DNA from: Bacteroidaceae bacterium
GTDB lineage: Bacteria > Bacteroidota > Bacteroidia > Bacteroidales > Bacteroidaceae
Direction: 5' to 3'
DNA: 64,000 nucleotides
Assembly: GCA_017461605.1 (NCBI GenBank)
Contig: JAFTXN010000003.1
Coordinates: 1 to 64,000, forward strand
Shown piece after piece: positions 33,415 through 41,092 of the stretch; positions within the stretch are counted from its first letter, which is position 1, and every line of letters starts with the position of its first letter. The translations under genes and the position numbers were made by a program. The notes under the pieces were generated by a model that did no database searches, was not told where the DNA came from, and was given only the letters and a program-made list of their open reading frames with translations.

Positions 33415-34269
33415 TCAGAACTTAAACTTATAGCCTACGCTGATGACGTGCATATTGCCGCTGTCATCGTCGGCCCCGTTCTCGTGAATGTAAGCCAAGG
33501 AGAGGGTGTGCTTCTTCTTGATCTTGTAATCTGCACCTACGGTGAGACGTTGCTTGTCCAAGTGGAAGCCTTCGGAAAGGTTGTTGCTGAATTCGTAGGA
33601 TGCGAAGGGTGTGAGCGGCAGTCCCTTGATGTCGTACTCCACTTGCAAGCGCGAACGCAGATAGTGCTTTCCCTTCTTCGGCTTGGCGTCCATCACGGTT
33701 TCGTCGTAGGCGTAGAATTTTCCATCGGGCATCAACGCAGCTTCTCCCACAAAGTTGTCCGGGTCGGAAACCACACCGCGATATTTGTCACGCACACAGC
33801 TGTCCGCCATATAGTGTGTATATTGGTAGCGCTCGCGCAGTGAGAATGTGAAGCGGCCTACGTCCACTTTACCGGTTACATCGGCAAAAACTCTGTGCTT
33901 ATTGCGCCAATATGCATGGTCGTAGTCGTAACCATTCATCGTGACTCCGTCTTTCTTGTAATCCACTTTCAGTTCCGCTGCACTGCGATCGTGCATGAAC
34001 ATATAGCCGGCGCCAAGTTTCAGGAATTTGGTCAGCTTATAGTCGGCTCCCACGTTCACAGCATAACGTGCAGCCCGCGTAACGTTTTGTTCCGTCCTGA
34101 AATCTAAGCCTCCACTCACGGAAAACTTCTTATTGAAGGACTTTTCCACGGCCAGTTCCGTCCAAAGACCGAAGTCGTCGTCGGCTCTTGCAACAGCACC
34201 GGCCATCAATGCCAATGCCAACACCATGAGGCGTTGCCCCATTGTGCGAATTCGTTGTTGAGTTTTCAT
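33415..34269 (-). CDS. DUF2490 outer-membrane protein
   Basis: This is a 284-residue protein with a signal peptide (cleavage near VARA) and alternating strands throughout, ending in aromatic VGYKFKF, the usual C-terminal pattern of an outer-membrane beta-barrel. It matches DUF2490. Strand pairs such as FSVSGGLDFRTEQN and LSLRERYQYTHY support a barrel of about 12 strands. The ATG at 34269 begins the signal peptide; a longer frame to 34335 adds unrelated residues. It may be the outer-membrane exit or anchor of the VTC/DUF4956 cluster. Confidence 0.78.
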   Translation of the reverse strand: MKTQQRIRTMGQRLMVLALALMAGAVARADDDFGLWTELAVEKSFNKKFSVSGGLDFRTEQNVTRAARYAVNVGADYKLTKFLKLGAGYMFMHDRSAAELKVDYKKDGVTMNGYDYDHAYWRNKHRVFADVTGKVDVGRFTFSLRERYQYTHYMADSCVRDKYRGVVSDPDNFVGEAALMPDGKFYAYDETVMDAKPKKGKHYLRSRLQVEYDIKGLPLTPFASYEFSNNLSEGFHLDKQRLTVGADYKIKKKHTLSLAYIHENGADDDSGNMHVISVGYKFKF

Positions 34270-34352
34270 GTTTTTTGTTGGTTTGGGAATGTTATGTTGA
34301 TGCATTGCCACACATCTTCGGGCCGATGGCGACAATGCGCGGGACGGGCTGA

Positions 34353-35048
34353 TCAGAACACGTTGTCCTGAGGAATTTTCAAGACGCGATCCACTGATTT
34401 GATTTGCGCATCGGGATCATCGTAATACACGCGGAGCATCGCCATGTCCACCAGGAAATCGACGGCACCCACTTCCACACGATTCACGCTCACACCGAGA
34501 CGCTTTTCGAGGTCGGCTTTCAATTCTTCGTACTTGTCGGGGGTAATCAGGTCTATGTTGTCGTACTTCACAAACTTGCAGCCCTCTTTTTTACGCAGCA
34601 GATAGCTTTCGCATACCCACACTGTGGCGAGCAGGATAAGGTTTGCAACGATGTGCTCCACGAAGCTCAGACTTGCCGTCGTGCCGTTGAGCACAGACAG
34701 AGCCACGAGGAAGAAAAGATAGGTCATCTCGCGGATGGGTACGCTCTCGGTGCGGTAACGTATGATACCGAACACAGCAAAAAGGCCAAGCGCTGCACCG
34801 ATTTCCATCTTCGATCCGTCCATCAGATAGATGAGCATGAAGATGCTGACCGATAGGAGCATGAAAGTGAAATAGTAGTCGCGACGACGCCCCTTGGGAT
34901 AATAGAAAAAGTGCACGATGACCCACACCATCACGATGTTGAGGAGGAAATGCATACACATCTCGAGCAATCCTTGGGGATTGAAGAATGTCTTGTTGAA
35001 AATGCTTGTAAAAGCTTGCAGATTGTCTACTAAAGCCGGTATCATCAT
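34353..35048 (-). CDS. DUF4956 membrane protein
   Basis: This is a 231-residue protein with four hydrophobic segments (about 28-48, 58-75, 82-98 and 105-145) and a soluble C-terminal part (about 155-231) with KYDNIDLITPDKYEEL and VNRVEVGAVDFLVDMA. This is the typical DUF4956 layout. The loop RYRTESVPIREMTYLF is conserved in the family. DUF4956 genes nearly always sit next to VTC-domain genes, here 9 bases downstream of one, so the two products probably form one membrane polymerase complex. No activity has been established for DUF4956 itself that I know of. Confidence 0.85.
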   Translation of the reverse strand: MMIPALVDNLQAFTSIFNKTFFNPQGLLEMCMHFLLNIVMVWVIVHFFYYPKGRRRDYYFTFMLLSVSIFMLIYLMDGSKMEIGAALGLFAVFGIIRYRTESVPIREMTYLFFLVALSVLNGTTASLSFVEHIVANLILLATVWVCESYLLRKKEGCKFVKYDNIDLITPDKYEELKADLEKRLGVSVNRVEVGAVDFLVDMAMLRVYYDDPDAQIKSVDRVLKIPQDNVF

Positions 35049-35057
35049 TTTGGAATT

Positions 35058-35834
35058 TTAGGTTTCGGATGTTATTTTATTTATTTTGCGTAAGCGTAAT
35101 TTCAGCTTGTTTTGCTTGATTTCGGGATGGGTTACGGCGGTTCCGATGCAGTACTTGCTAAATCCCGCAGGCTTGATACGCAATTCGCGCAGCATGGGGA
35201 GCACGGGCGAAGGCACTCGACCGTCGCGCTTCAGCTCGATGATGACGATGTTGTCCATCTCGGCGTCGATTCCGGTCTCGTAGTTGTGAAACCGCAAGTC
35301 GAAATCGATGGTCAGGCGCTCGGTGTGGGCTTTGTTGACCAGCGTGATGCGATTGAAGCGGTTGCCGACGGTGGGCACGAGTTGGCTGAATGAATATCCG
35401 GTACGCTCCTGCAGGAATTCCTCTCCCACGCCGGTTTCCATCACGGCCTCGATGGAAGGCACGGGCACACGTTTCTTTTTTGTCTTCCCATGGTTGTTTT
35501 TCTTTTTTACTTCGAGGAAAGTGTCGTTTGAGTCGAGGTAAGTCCGCACTCGCACCTTGGTGCGCGGCCTGTGCCCGCAGATGTGCGTGCGAAACATCCG
35601 GTGTTCTTCGGGGTCGTCCCAGTAGACCGTGCGATAGGGAGCGATGCGTCCCTTGGTCGTTTCTTGGGAGAAATAGCTGCCTTGCGCCATTTCGAGCAGG
35701 CGTATCAGTGTGGCTTTATTGGTCAGAAATTTCTTGTCCGTCCGGTTCATCAGACGAACTCCCGACATTTCTTCCAACGAGATGGGCGGCAGACTTGCCA
35801 CCAGCATTGCAATTTCGCTTTCCCGGTTTTTCAT
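35058..35834 (-). CDS. VTC-domain polyphosphate polymerase
   Basis: This is a 258-residue protein matching the VTC catalytic domain, a tunnel-fold polymerase that in yeast Vtc4 makes polyphosphate from ATP. Basic and acidic tunnel residues are in place: MNRTDKKFLT (about 28-37), PYRTVYWDD (about 65-73), RTKVRVRTYLDS (about 89-100), FLEVKKKNNHGKTKKK and VIIELKRDG near 200-208. The ATG at 35834 gives the usual N-terminus; an upstream ATG at 35870 adds 12 residues. It is the first gene of a cluster VTC-DUF4956-DUF2490-sorting protein-beta-helix protein. Polyphosphate synthesis is inferred from the yeast enzyme; the product in bacteria of this kind is not certain. Confidence 0.88.
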   Translation of the reverse strand: MKNRESEIAMLVASLPPISLEEMSGVRLMNRTDKKFLTNKATLIRLLEMAQGSYFSQETTKGRIAPYRTVYWDDPEEHRMFRTHICGHRPRTKVRVRTYLDSNDTFLEVKKKNNHGKTKKKRVPVPSIEAVMETGVGEEFLQERTGYSFSQLVPTVGNRFNRITLVNKAHTERLTIDFDLRFHNYETGIDAEMDNIVIIELKRDGRVPSPVLPMLRELRIKPAGFSKYCIGTAVTHPEIKQNKLKLRLRKINKITSET

Positions 35835-35911
35835 AGTTTCGGTTGCGCATTCGCAGTCTCCGAAGCGCACTCCTCGCGCTGCTGCCGTGCTTTCGAACGT
35901 GCATATCGGTA

Positions 35912-35919
35912 CAAAAGTA
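35912..35919 (-). promoter_or_regulatory. Putative -7 box for the VTC/DUF4956 cluster
   Basis: TACTTTTG on the minus strand, 77 bases upstream of the VTC ATG. No -33 element with proper spacing was found. Confidence 0.4.
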
Positions 35920-36060
35920 TTATAAAAATGCGGATTTCACACTCCTAACTACGGTTTTTTAGACCAATCATATCTTTTTAGATTTTTTTACTAGGCAATC
36001 TCCACTTACCCCTTGCTATGCAGCGTCACGCAAGCGTGATGCAGGATGATGCCGATAGCA

Positions 36061-36103
36061 CAAAAAAAAATCAGCGGGATGCACCTGTAACGATGCATCC
36101 CGC
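36061..36103 (-). terminator. Terminator of the DUF4878 gene
   Basis: GCGGGATGCA (36074-36083) and its complement (36094-36103), followed on the minus strand by TGA and a run of nine T. It lies 28 bases past the stop. Confidence 0.85.
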
Positions 36104-36130
36104 ATGTGGGTTATCTGAGGATGGAGAGAC

Positions 36131-36544
36131 TTATTTTCCGAATACCACTCTCCAGTTTCCTTCCTCGTCTTTCTTCAGTTTCATCTTGCTGTCGTCGGTC
36201 GAGCCATCGCCGTAGGTGGTTTTCAGCGTCACCACTGCGGTTCCGGCCTCCTCGTCCACTTCTTCGCTCACTACTTCGTAGCCGCTGATGCCGCCTTTCT
36301 CGGCTTCCACACTTTGCTGGTACTTGTCCTTCATCATGGCTGCAAGTTGTTCTTTCTCCTGCTGATATTCCTCGGTGCCTCTCTTGTCGGCTTCCACATA
36401 GAGCATATCGACAAAGCCCTCGAAGTCTTGCGATTTCAGACTTTCGGCTGCTTTTTCAGCCGTTGCAGTCGGAGTGTTGCTGCTACCGCAGGCAGCGAGC
36501 ATCATCACGCACACAAGTGCGAACAGTCGGATTACATTTTTCAT
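36131..36544 (-). CDS. DUF4878 lipoprotein
   Basis: This is a 137-residue protein with a lipoprotein signal (VCVMMLAACGSS, acylated Cys near 19) and a single small domain resembling DUF4878 (LumP-like): ATAEKAAESLKSQDFEGFVDML at the start and KMKLKKDEEGNWRVVFGK at the end. Such NTF2-like lipoproteins are common in Bacteroidetes; the ligand is unknown. The ATG at 36544 starts the signal peptide. It follows the YiiX-like gene by 26 bases and shares its promoter at 37225-37256. Confidence 0.82.
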   Translation of the reverse strand: MKNVIRLFALVCVMMLAACGSSNTPTATAEKAAESLKSQDFEGFVDMLYVEADKRGTEEYQQEKEQLAAMMKDKYQQSVEAEKGGISGYEVVSEEVDEEAGTAVVTLKTTYGDGSTDDSKMKLKKDEEGNWRVVFGK

Positions 36545-36570
36545 AACACGTTTGATTTTAAGGGTTAATA

Positions 36571-37212
36571 TTAGAAAGTTTTTATAATACGCAATCGGGG
36601 TGATCGAAATACGTCGGAGGGAAATATGCACCGGCAGTGTAACCCCGGCAAATCCACTTCGTGCCGCTCAGGCCCTATCAGCGGGAGTCCGGCTGCCTTG
36701 TAGGCATGCACCACCAGTTCGGTGCAATACATCTGCAGCGTGTCGGTGTCGTCGTAGGCATGGTCGAACAGTGTGCCTCGCCGATAGACCTGCCAAGCCG
36801 CACGCGCCGCGTGCATGGCTGCCACGCTGTCGTCGCACCGTGCCACTGCACCGATGTTGGCTCGCATGCTGCCGAAAAACACCTCGGGAGCCTCGGCTTT
36901 CACGCGGTCGGGAGCATCTTCGTCTTCCTCCTCGCCGGGCACCGCATGCACCACCAGCAAATGTCCTGCCGAGTCGACCACAATGCCTGCATGCGAGTAG
37001 TCACCACCACTATCGGCCACGCGAACCACATGACTGGTGAAGCCACCGCCCTGCCGAAACACCACATCTCCGCATTGCAACGCCACATCAGGCGGCAGGA
37101 TGCTGCGAGGGCCGTCGGCACGCGAGCAGGATAAGCACCCCGACCATGCACACAGCCAAACGACTGACAGATGGCAAAATGCCGCTCGCAAAAATCGGAA
37201 CAGTTGTTTCAT
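36571..37212 (-). CDS. YiiX/YaeF-type permuted papain-like hydrolase
   Basis: This is a 213-residue protein with a hydrophobic N-terminus (about 5-27) that ends at a Cys-containing segment and may be a lipoprotein signal. The core fits the circularly permuted NlpC/P60 group: GDVVFRQ near 52, the His motif DYSHAGIVVDS near 75-85 and the Cys motif LQMYCTELVVHAY near 160-172. These proteins may cleave peptidoglycan or lipid-linked amides. The ATG at 37212 was selected because a good promoter overlaps the next possible (TTG) start. It heads a two-gene operon with the DUF4878 lipoprotein. Confidence 0.8.
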   Translation of the reverse strand: MKQLFRFLRAAFCHLSVVWLCAWSGCLSCSRADGPRSILPPDVALQCGDVVFRQGGGFTSHVVRVADSGGDYSHAGIVVDSAGHLLVVHAVPGEEEDEDAPDRVKAEAPEVFFGSMRANIGAVARCDDSVAAMHAARAAWQVYRRGTLFDHAYDDTDTLQMYCTELVVHAYKAAGLPLIGPERHEVDLPGLHCRCIFPSDVFRSPRLRIIKTF

Positions 37213-37224
37213 AAGGCTATGCGG

Positions 37225-37256
37225 CAAATATATGTTCTTTCTCTATATTTTGCAAA
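37225..37256 (-). promoter_or_regulatory. Bacteroidetes promoter of the YiiX-like operon
   Basis: On the minus strand TTTG (37253-37256), 20 bases, TATATTTG (37225-37232), with the ATG 12 bases past the -7 box: an exact consensus match that leaves a very short leader. Confidence 0.7.
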
Positions 37257-37315
37257 CATTTCACTACATTTTGACCTCTTTTGACAAAAAACATAGAAAT
37301 TCGCCCACCGCATGC

Positions 37316-37388
37316 AGGAAAATCTGCAGTGCTTGCAGATTTTTCTGCAGTGCTTGTAAAATTTTCTGCAAGCACTGTAGATTTTTGC
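37316..37388. repeat. Interspersed palindrome, double copy without the GGCGTTT arm
   Basis: AAATCTGCAGTGCTTGCAG, then TTTCTGCAGTGCTTG, then the inverse TGCAAGCACTGTAGATTTTT. It sits between divergent genes, unlike most copies. The rest of 37257-37626 holds a Bacteroidetes -7 box at 37538 and nothing else I can name. Confidence 0.7.
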
Positions 37389-37537
37389 TCACCAAAGTTG
37401 CGTTTTCGCAACACAATGTCAGAAAATCCGCCCACCAAACAACAAAAAATTGCACTGTTTTCGCAACATTCCGGCACATATTTACCGCTTTGCGCACAAT
37501 AGTGGCACGCTTGCTTCTCCATGTGCAAAAAATCTCC

Positions 37538-37545
37538 TATTTTTG
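37538..37545 (+). promoter_or_regulatory. Putative -7 box for the kinase-like gene
   Basis: TATTTTTG on the plus strand, 82 bases upstream of the ATG at 37627. No -33 element at the right distance was seen. Confidence 0.4.
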
Positions 37546-37626
37546 CCCATAATGCAGTGACCGACGCCCACGCATCTCGCCCTCGGTTTCAAAACTCGGG
37601 CATCGGTCGGTACAACCTTGAAGAAC

Positions 37627-38343
37627 ATGAAAATCATATTAAACCCCAAGTACGAGCATCTGCGCAGCTACCTGGAGCGCATCAACGAGCACTTCGAACG
37701 CGACGGACACGAGATTCATCGCGGCCGCAACGTGTTGCGAACACTGCAAACCGAAGGGCTGGTGCTCTGCGTCAAGCGCTACGCGTCGCCCTCACTGCCC
37801 GGACGACTGGCCTGCAAGCTCTACAAAACGCCGAAAGGAAAGAAAGCTTATCTCAGTCCGCTGCTGCTGCGCGAACGCGGCTTCGAGAGCCCCGAGCCTA
37901 TCGCTTTCGTAAAATACAGTAAGGGGTGGTTTGACAGCACTACCTACTTCGTTTGTCTGCACTCGAGCTACAAGCACAGCATGGCCGACATCATGACGCT
38001 GCCTGCCGAGGAGCAAGACGAAGTGATACAGGCGTTTGCCCGACATGCCGCACGCCTGCACCGCGAAGGCTTCCTGCATCGCGACTTTTCGGCGGGCAAC
38101 ATCCTGTTCGACAAGATAAAAGACCGCTATCGCTTCACGCTGATCGACACCAACAGCATGAAATGCGGCCGTCCCGTCAGCATTGAGAAGGGATGCGCCA
38201 ACTTCGCCCGCCTGGCCGGTGACGATGACGTGCTCCGAAAGATTGCACTTGCCTATGCGGCCGAGCAAAATGCAGACGGCGAACAGTGTTGCACCCTCAT
38301 CCTTGATGCAGTGCGCAAATACCGCAGCGAGAAAGCCCAATAG
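37627..38343 (+). CDS. Kdo/lipopolysaccharide kinase-like protein
   Basis: This is a 238-residue protein with the protein-kinase-like fold of the InaA/Kdo kinase family: the catalytic loop FLHRDFSAGNILFD near 152-165 (HRD..N) and a metal-binding FTLIDTNSM near 175-183. The N-terminal part includes LVLCVKRYA with a candidate ATP-binding Lys. In the family such enzymes phosphorylate lipid A-linked Kdo in the cytosol. The ATG at 37627 is preferred over a TTG nine bases earlier. It may be co-transcribed with aroA, 114 bases downstream. Confidence 0.8.
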   Translation: MKIILNPKYEHLRSYLERINEHFERDGHEIHRGRNVLRTLQTEGLVLCVKRYASPSLPGRLACKLYKTPKGKKAYLSPLLLRERGFESPEPIAFVKYSKGWFDSTTYFVCLHSSYKHSMADIMTLPAEEQDEVIQAFARHAARLHREGFLHRDFSAGNILFDKIKDRYRFTLIDTNSMKCGRPVSIEKGCANFARLAGDDDVLRKIALAYAAEQNADGEQCCTLILDAVRKYRSEKAQ

Positions 38344-38457
38344 CTTTCTCCCCACTCCACAAACAACACAAAAAGACCTACTTTGCCTACGCGTTCGCGC
38401 GTACACATTGTTAATAATTACACATCACAACACCCAAGACGCTACGTCCATCCCCCA

Positions 38458-39717
38458 ATGGCCTACCTCCTTGACATACCCCGACAGATGCGCGGCACCA
38501 TCCACCTGCCGGCCTCGAAGAGCATCAGCAACCGCGTGCTCGTGATGGGGGCCTTGGCCGGTGATGCCCGCCTCAGCCACTTGGCCGTTTGCGACGACAC
38601 CGACACGCTGCAGGCAGCCCTCTCGAAACGTCCATATACCATCGACATGGGCGCAGCCGGAACGGCCATGCGTTTTGGTACGGCCTATTTCGCCGCACAA
38701 CCCGAGGAGTACATCCTCACCGGCACAGAACGAATGCGCCACCGCCCCATCGGGGTGCTGGTCGAAGCACTGCGAACGCTGGGGGCCGACATTGAATTTG
38801 CCGAACGCGAGGGCTTTCCGCCACTACGCATCCGCGGACGCCGACTGCGCGGAGGCAGTATCGAGATGGCCGCCAACGTCAGTTCGCAATACATCTCCGC
38901 ACTGCTGATGCTCGGTCCGACACTGGCCGAAGGCCTGCAGCTGCACTTGAGTGGCACGGTGATTTCGCGCCCCTACATCGACATGACGCTATCGCTGATG
39001 CACAGTTTTGGCGCCGAAGCCCGATGGGTAAGCGATTGCGACATTGAAGTTGCCGCAAAGCCTTACCGCAAAGGCCAAGCCTATACCGTGGAGGCCGACT
39101 GGAGCGCAGCATCCTACTGGTACGAGTTGGTGGCGCTCAGCCCCGACCCTGAAGCGTGCATACACCTACCCCATCTACACGCAAACAGTCTGCAAGGCGA
39201 CAGCCGCGTGGCCGATTTCTTCAGACCATTGGGCGTAGCAACCACCTTCACAGACGGAGAAGTGGTGCTGCGCAAGACAAGTTCCGAACCGGCAGATAGC
39301 TTGTTCAGCCTCGACCTCACACGTCAACCGGACTTGGCGCAGACCATCGCCGTCACATGTGCCATGCAGCGGCGTCCCTTCCACCTCACCGGTCTGCAGA
39401 CACTAAAGATCAAAGAGACCGACCGCATCGAAGCACTGCGCCGAGAGTTGCAAAAGCTGGGGTGCTCGCTCACTGAAGCCAACGCATCGGAGTTGATTTT
39501 CCGACCTGATGCCGAAAATTCCATACGGCCTTCCGAAAATCCCGCCATCGACACCTACGACGACCACCGCATGGCCATGGCTTTTGCCCCCTGTGCCGGA
39601 CTTTTCCCAAAGCTCCGCATCAATCACCCCGAGGTGGTCAGCAAGTCGTACCCCGGCTTCTGGAACGACCTGAAATCGGTGGGCGTTACGCTCGATACCC
39701 TGCCCGAAAATGCCTGA
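38458..39717 (+). CDS. aroA: AroA, 5-enolpyruvylshikimate-3-phosphate synthase
   Basis: AroA joins shikimate 3-phosphate and phosphoenolpyruvate in the aromatic amino acid pathway. The 419-residue protein carries the main motifs: LPASKSISNRVLVMGAL near 15-31, AANVSSQYISALLML near 138-152, LKIKETDRIEALRREL near 312-327 and IDTYDDHRMAMAFA near 362-375. It is slightly shorter than the usual 425-445. A segment YRKGQAYTVEADWSAASYWYEL is typical of Bacteroidetes AroA. The ATG at 38458 gives the standard start; 25 in-frame upstream residues have no family match. No other aro gene is in the window. Confidence 0.93.
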   Translation: MAYLLDIPRQMRGTIHLPASKSISNRVLVMGALAGDARLSHLAVCDDTDTLQAALSKRPYTIDMGAAGTAMRFGTAYFAAQPEEYILTGTERMRHRPIGVLVEALRTLGADIEFAEREGFPPLRIRGRRLRGGSIEMAANVSSQYISALLMLGPTLAEGLQLHLSGTVISRPYIDMTLSLMHSFGAEARWVSDCDIEVAAKPYRKGQAYTVEADWSAASYWYELVALSPDPEACIHLPHLHANSLQGDSRVADFFRPLGVATTFTDGEVVLRKTSSEPADSLFSLDLTRQPDLAQTIAVTCAMQRRPFHLTGLQTLKIKETDRIEALRRELQKLGCSLTEANASELIFRPDAENSIRPSENPAIDTYDDHRMAMAFAPCAGLFPKLRINHPEVVSKSYPGFWNDLKSVGVTLDTLPENA

Positions 39718-39747
39718 CACTTCCTCATTTCTCACCATACCGCACCC

Positions 39748-40212
39748 ATGATTTACCTCCTCATATCCCTCCTTGTGCTCGCCCTTTTCGCAGCTGCAAT
39801 AGGCATCTTCCGCATCCGCCACTATCGTCGAAAAATAGAGAAAGGCGAAATCGAAGCCATGCCTGCCATCCGCCAACCGCGGCAAGACGGTTGCTGCGGT
39901 CAGCATGAGACTTGCGAGAAGGAGAGCCTGCTGGCCGCTGTCAGCAAAGGCATCGAGTATTATGACGACGAGGAGTTGGATCGCTTCAGAGGGACCCCCG
40001 AAGACGGCTACACCGATGCAGAAGTGGAAGAGTTCCGCGACGTGCTCTACACAATGCAGGCGGAAGAAGTGGCAGGCTGGGTGCGCTCGCTGCAACTGCG
40101 CGAAATCGCCATCCCCGAGGCACTCCGCGATGAGATAATACTGCTCGTTGACGAAGTGCGCACCAAGGCGGCAGCGGCCGAGCACCATGGCAAACACGGC
40201 AACGCCGACTGA
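39748..40212 (+). CDS. Single-pass membrane protein with a CCGxHxxC motif
   Basis: This is a 154-residue protein with an N-terminal membrane segment (about 2-22), a basic stretch, then DGCCGQHETCEKESLLAA near 47-64, whose Cys-Cys-Gly-x-His-x-x-Cys arrangement could bind a metal. The remainder is acidic and helical (YYDDEELDRF, DAEVEEFRDVL). I do not recognise a named family with certainty. It lies 30 bases after aroA and 29 bases before a metal ABC permease gene, so a role in metal handling is possible but not shown. Confidence 0.7.
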   Translation: MIYLLISLLVLALFAAAIGIFRIRHYRRKIEKGEIEAMPAIRQPRQDGCCGQHETCEKESLLAAVSKGIEYYDDEELDRFRGTPEDGYTDAEVEEFRDVLYTMQAEEVAGWVRSLQLREIAIPEALRDEIILLVDEVRTKAAAAEHHGKHGNAD

Positions 40213-40241
40213 ATTCACACAACCCGAACACAAAAACACTA

Positions 40242-41048
40242 ATGTTGCTTTCCTACGAATTTTTCCGGCATGCGCTGCTCGGCGCAATGCTTGCTGCCAT
40301 TCTCTGCTCCATGATAGGCACCTACGTCGTGTGTCGACGCAATGTCATCGTGGGAGGCGGAATGGCGCATGCCTCATTGGGCGGTGTGGGCCTGGGAGCC
40401 TATTTCGGCTTCTCGCCTTTGCTGGGTGCCGCCGTCTTTGCCATATTTTCCGGCCTCGGCATCGAGTGGCTGCGCCGGCACAGGGTGCGCGAGGACTCTG
40501 CGGTGGCACTTCTCTGGACGCTGGGCATGGCCGTGGGCATCCTTTTTGCCTATCTCGCCCCCGGATTTATGACCGACCTGCCGGCGTTTCTGTTTGGCGA
40601 CATCCTATCCATCAACAGCACCGACTTGTGGTGCATCGGTGTCCTTACCGTTCTCACAAGTCTATGCTTCGTGCTGCTGTTTCGCCCTATCGTTTCCGTT
40701 TGCTTCGATCGCGACTTCGCCCTCACGCAAGGCCTTCCGGTTCGTCTCATTGAGACCCTGATGACCCTGCTTACCGCCCTCACCATCGTAAGCTGCCTGC
40801 ACCTGGTCGGCATTGTCATGGTGATTTCGCTCCTCTCGGTGCCGCAACTCACGGCCGCCCTCTTCGTTCATACCTTCCGCCACACGATATGGCTGTCGGC
40901 CGTGTTCGGATTTGCCGGATGCTGCGGCGGACTTTGGCTCTCCTACCTCTTCAACGTACCTTGCGGTGCGACAATCATTTGTGTGTCTGTCGGTATTTAT
41001 TACCTTTGCCGAATAATAAAGGCCGTGCTTTCACGTTTTATCAAATAG
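40242..41048 (+). CDS. ABC-3 family metal permease (ZnuB/MntB type)
   Basis: This is a 268-residue polytopic protein with about eight membrane segments and the ABC-3 family motifs: MIGTYVVCRRNVIVGGGMAHASLGGVGLG near the N-terminus, SVCFDRDFALTQGLPVR near 145-161 and the conserved VGIVMVISLLSVPQLTA near 184-200. These permeases import Zn, Mn or Fe together with an ATPase and a binding protein. Neither partner is encoded nearby, so it is an orphan here. The upstream CCGxHxxC protein could be an accessory. The metal cannot be named. Confidence 0.87.
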   Translation: MLLSYEFFRHALLGAMLAAILCSMIGTYVVCRRNVIVGGGMAHASLGGVGLGAYFGFSPLLGAAVFAIFSGLGIEWLRRHRVREDSAVALLWTLGMAVGILFAYLAPGFMTDLPAFLFGDILSINSTDLWCIGVLTVLTSLCFVLLFRPIVSVCFDRDFALTQGLPVRLIETLMTLLTALTIVSCLHLVGIVMVISLLSVPQLTAALFVHTFRHTIWLSAVFGFAGCCGGLWLSYLFNVPCGATIICVSVGIYYLCRIIKAVLSRFIK

Positions 41049-41092
41049 GCTCGGTGCATTGCCGCGCCCTTTTCCCGAAAACCAAGTAACAC

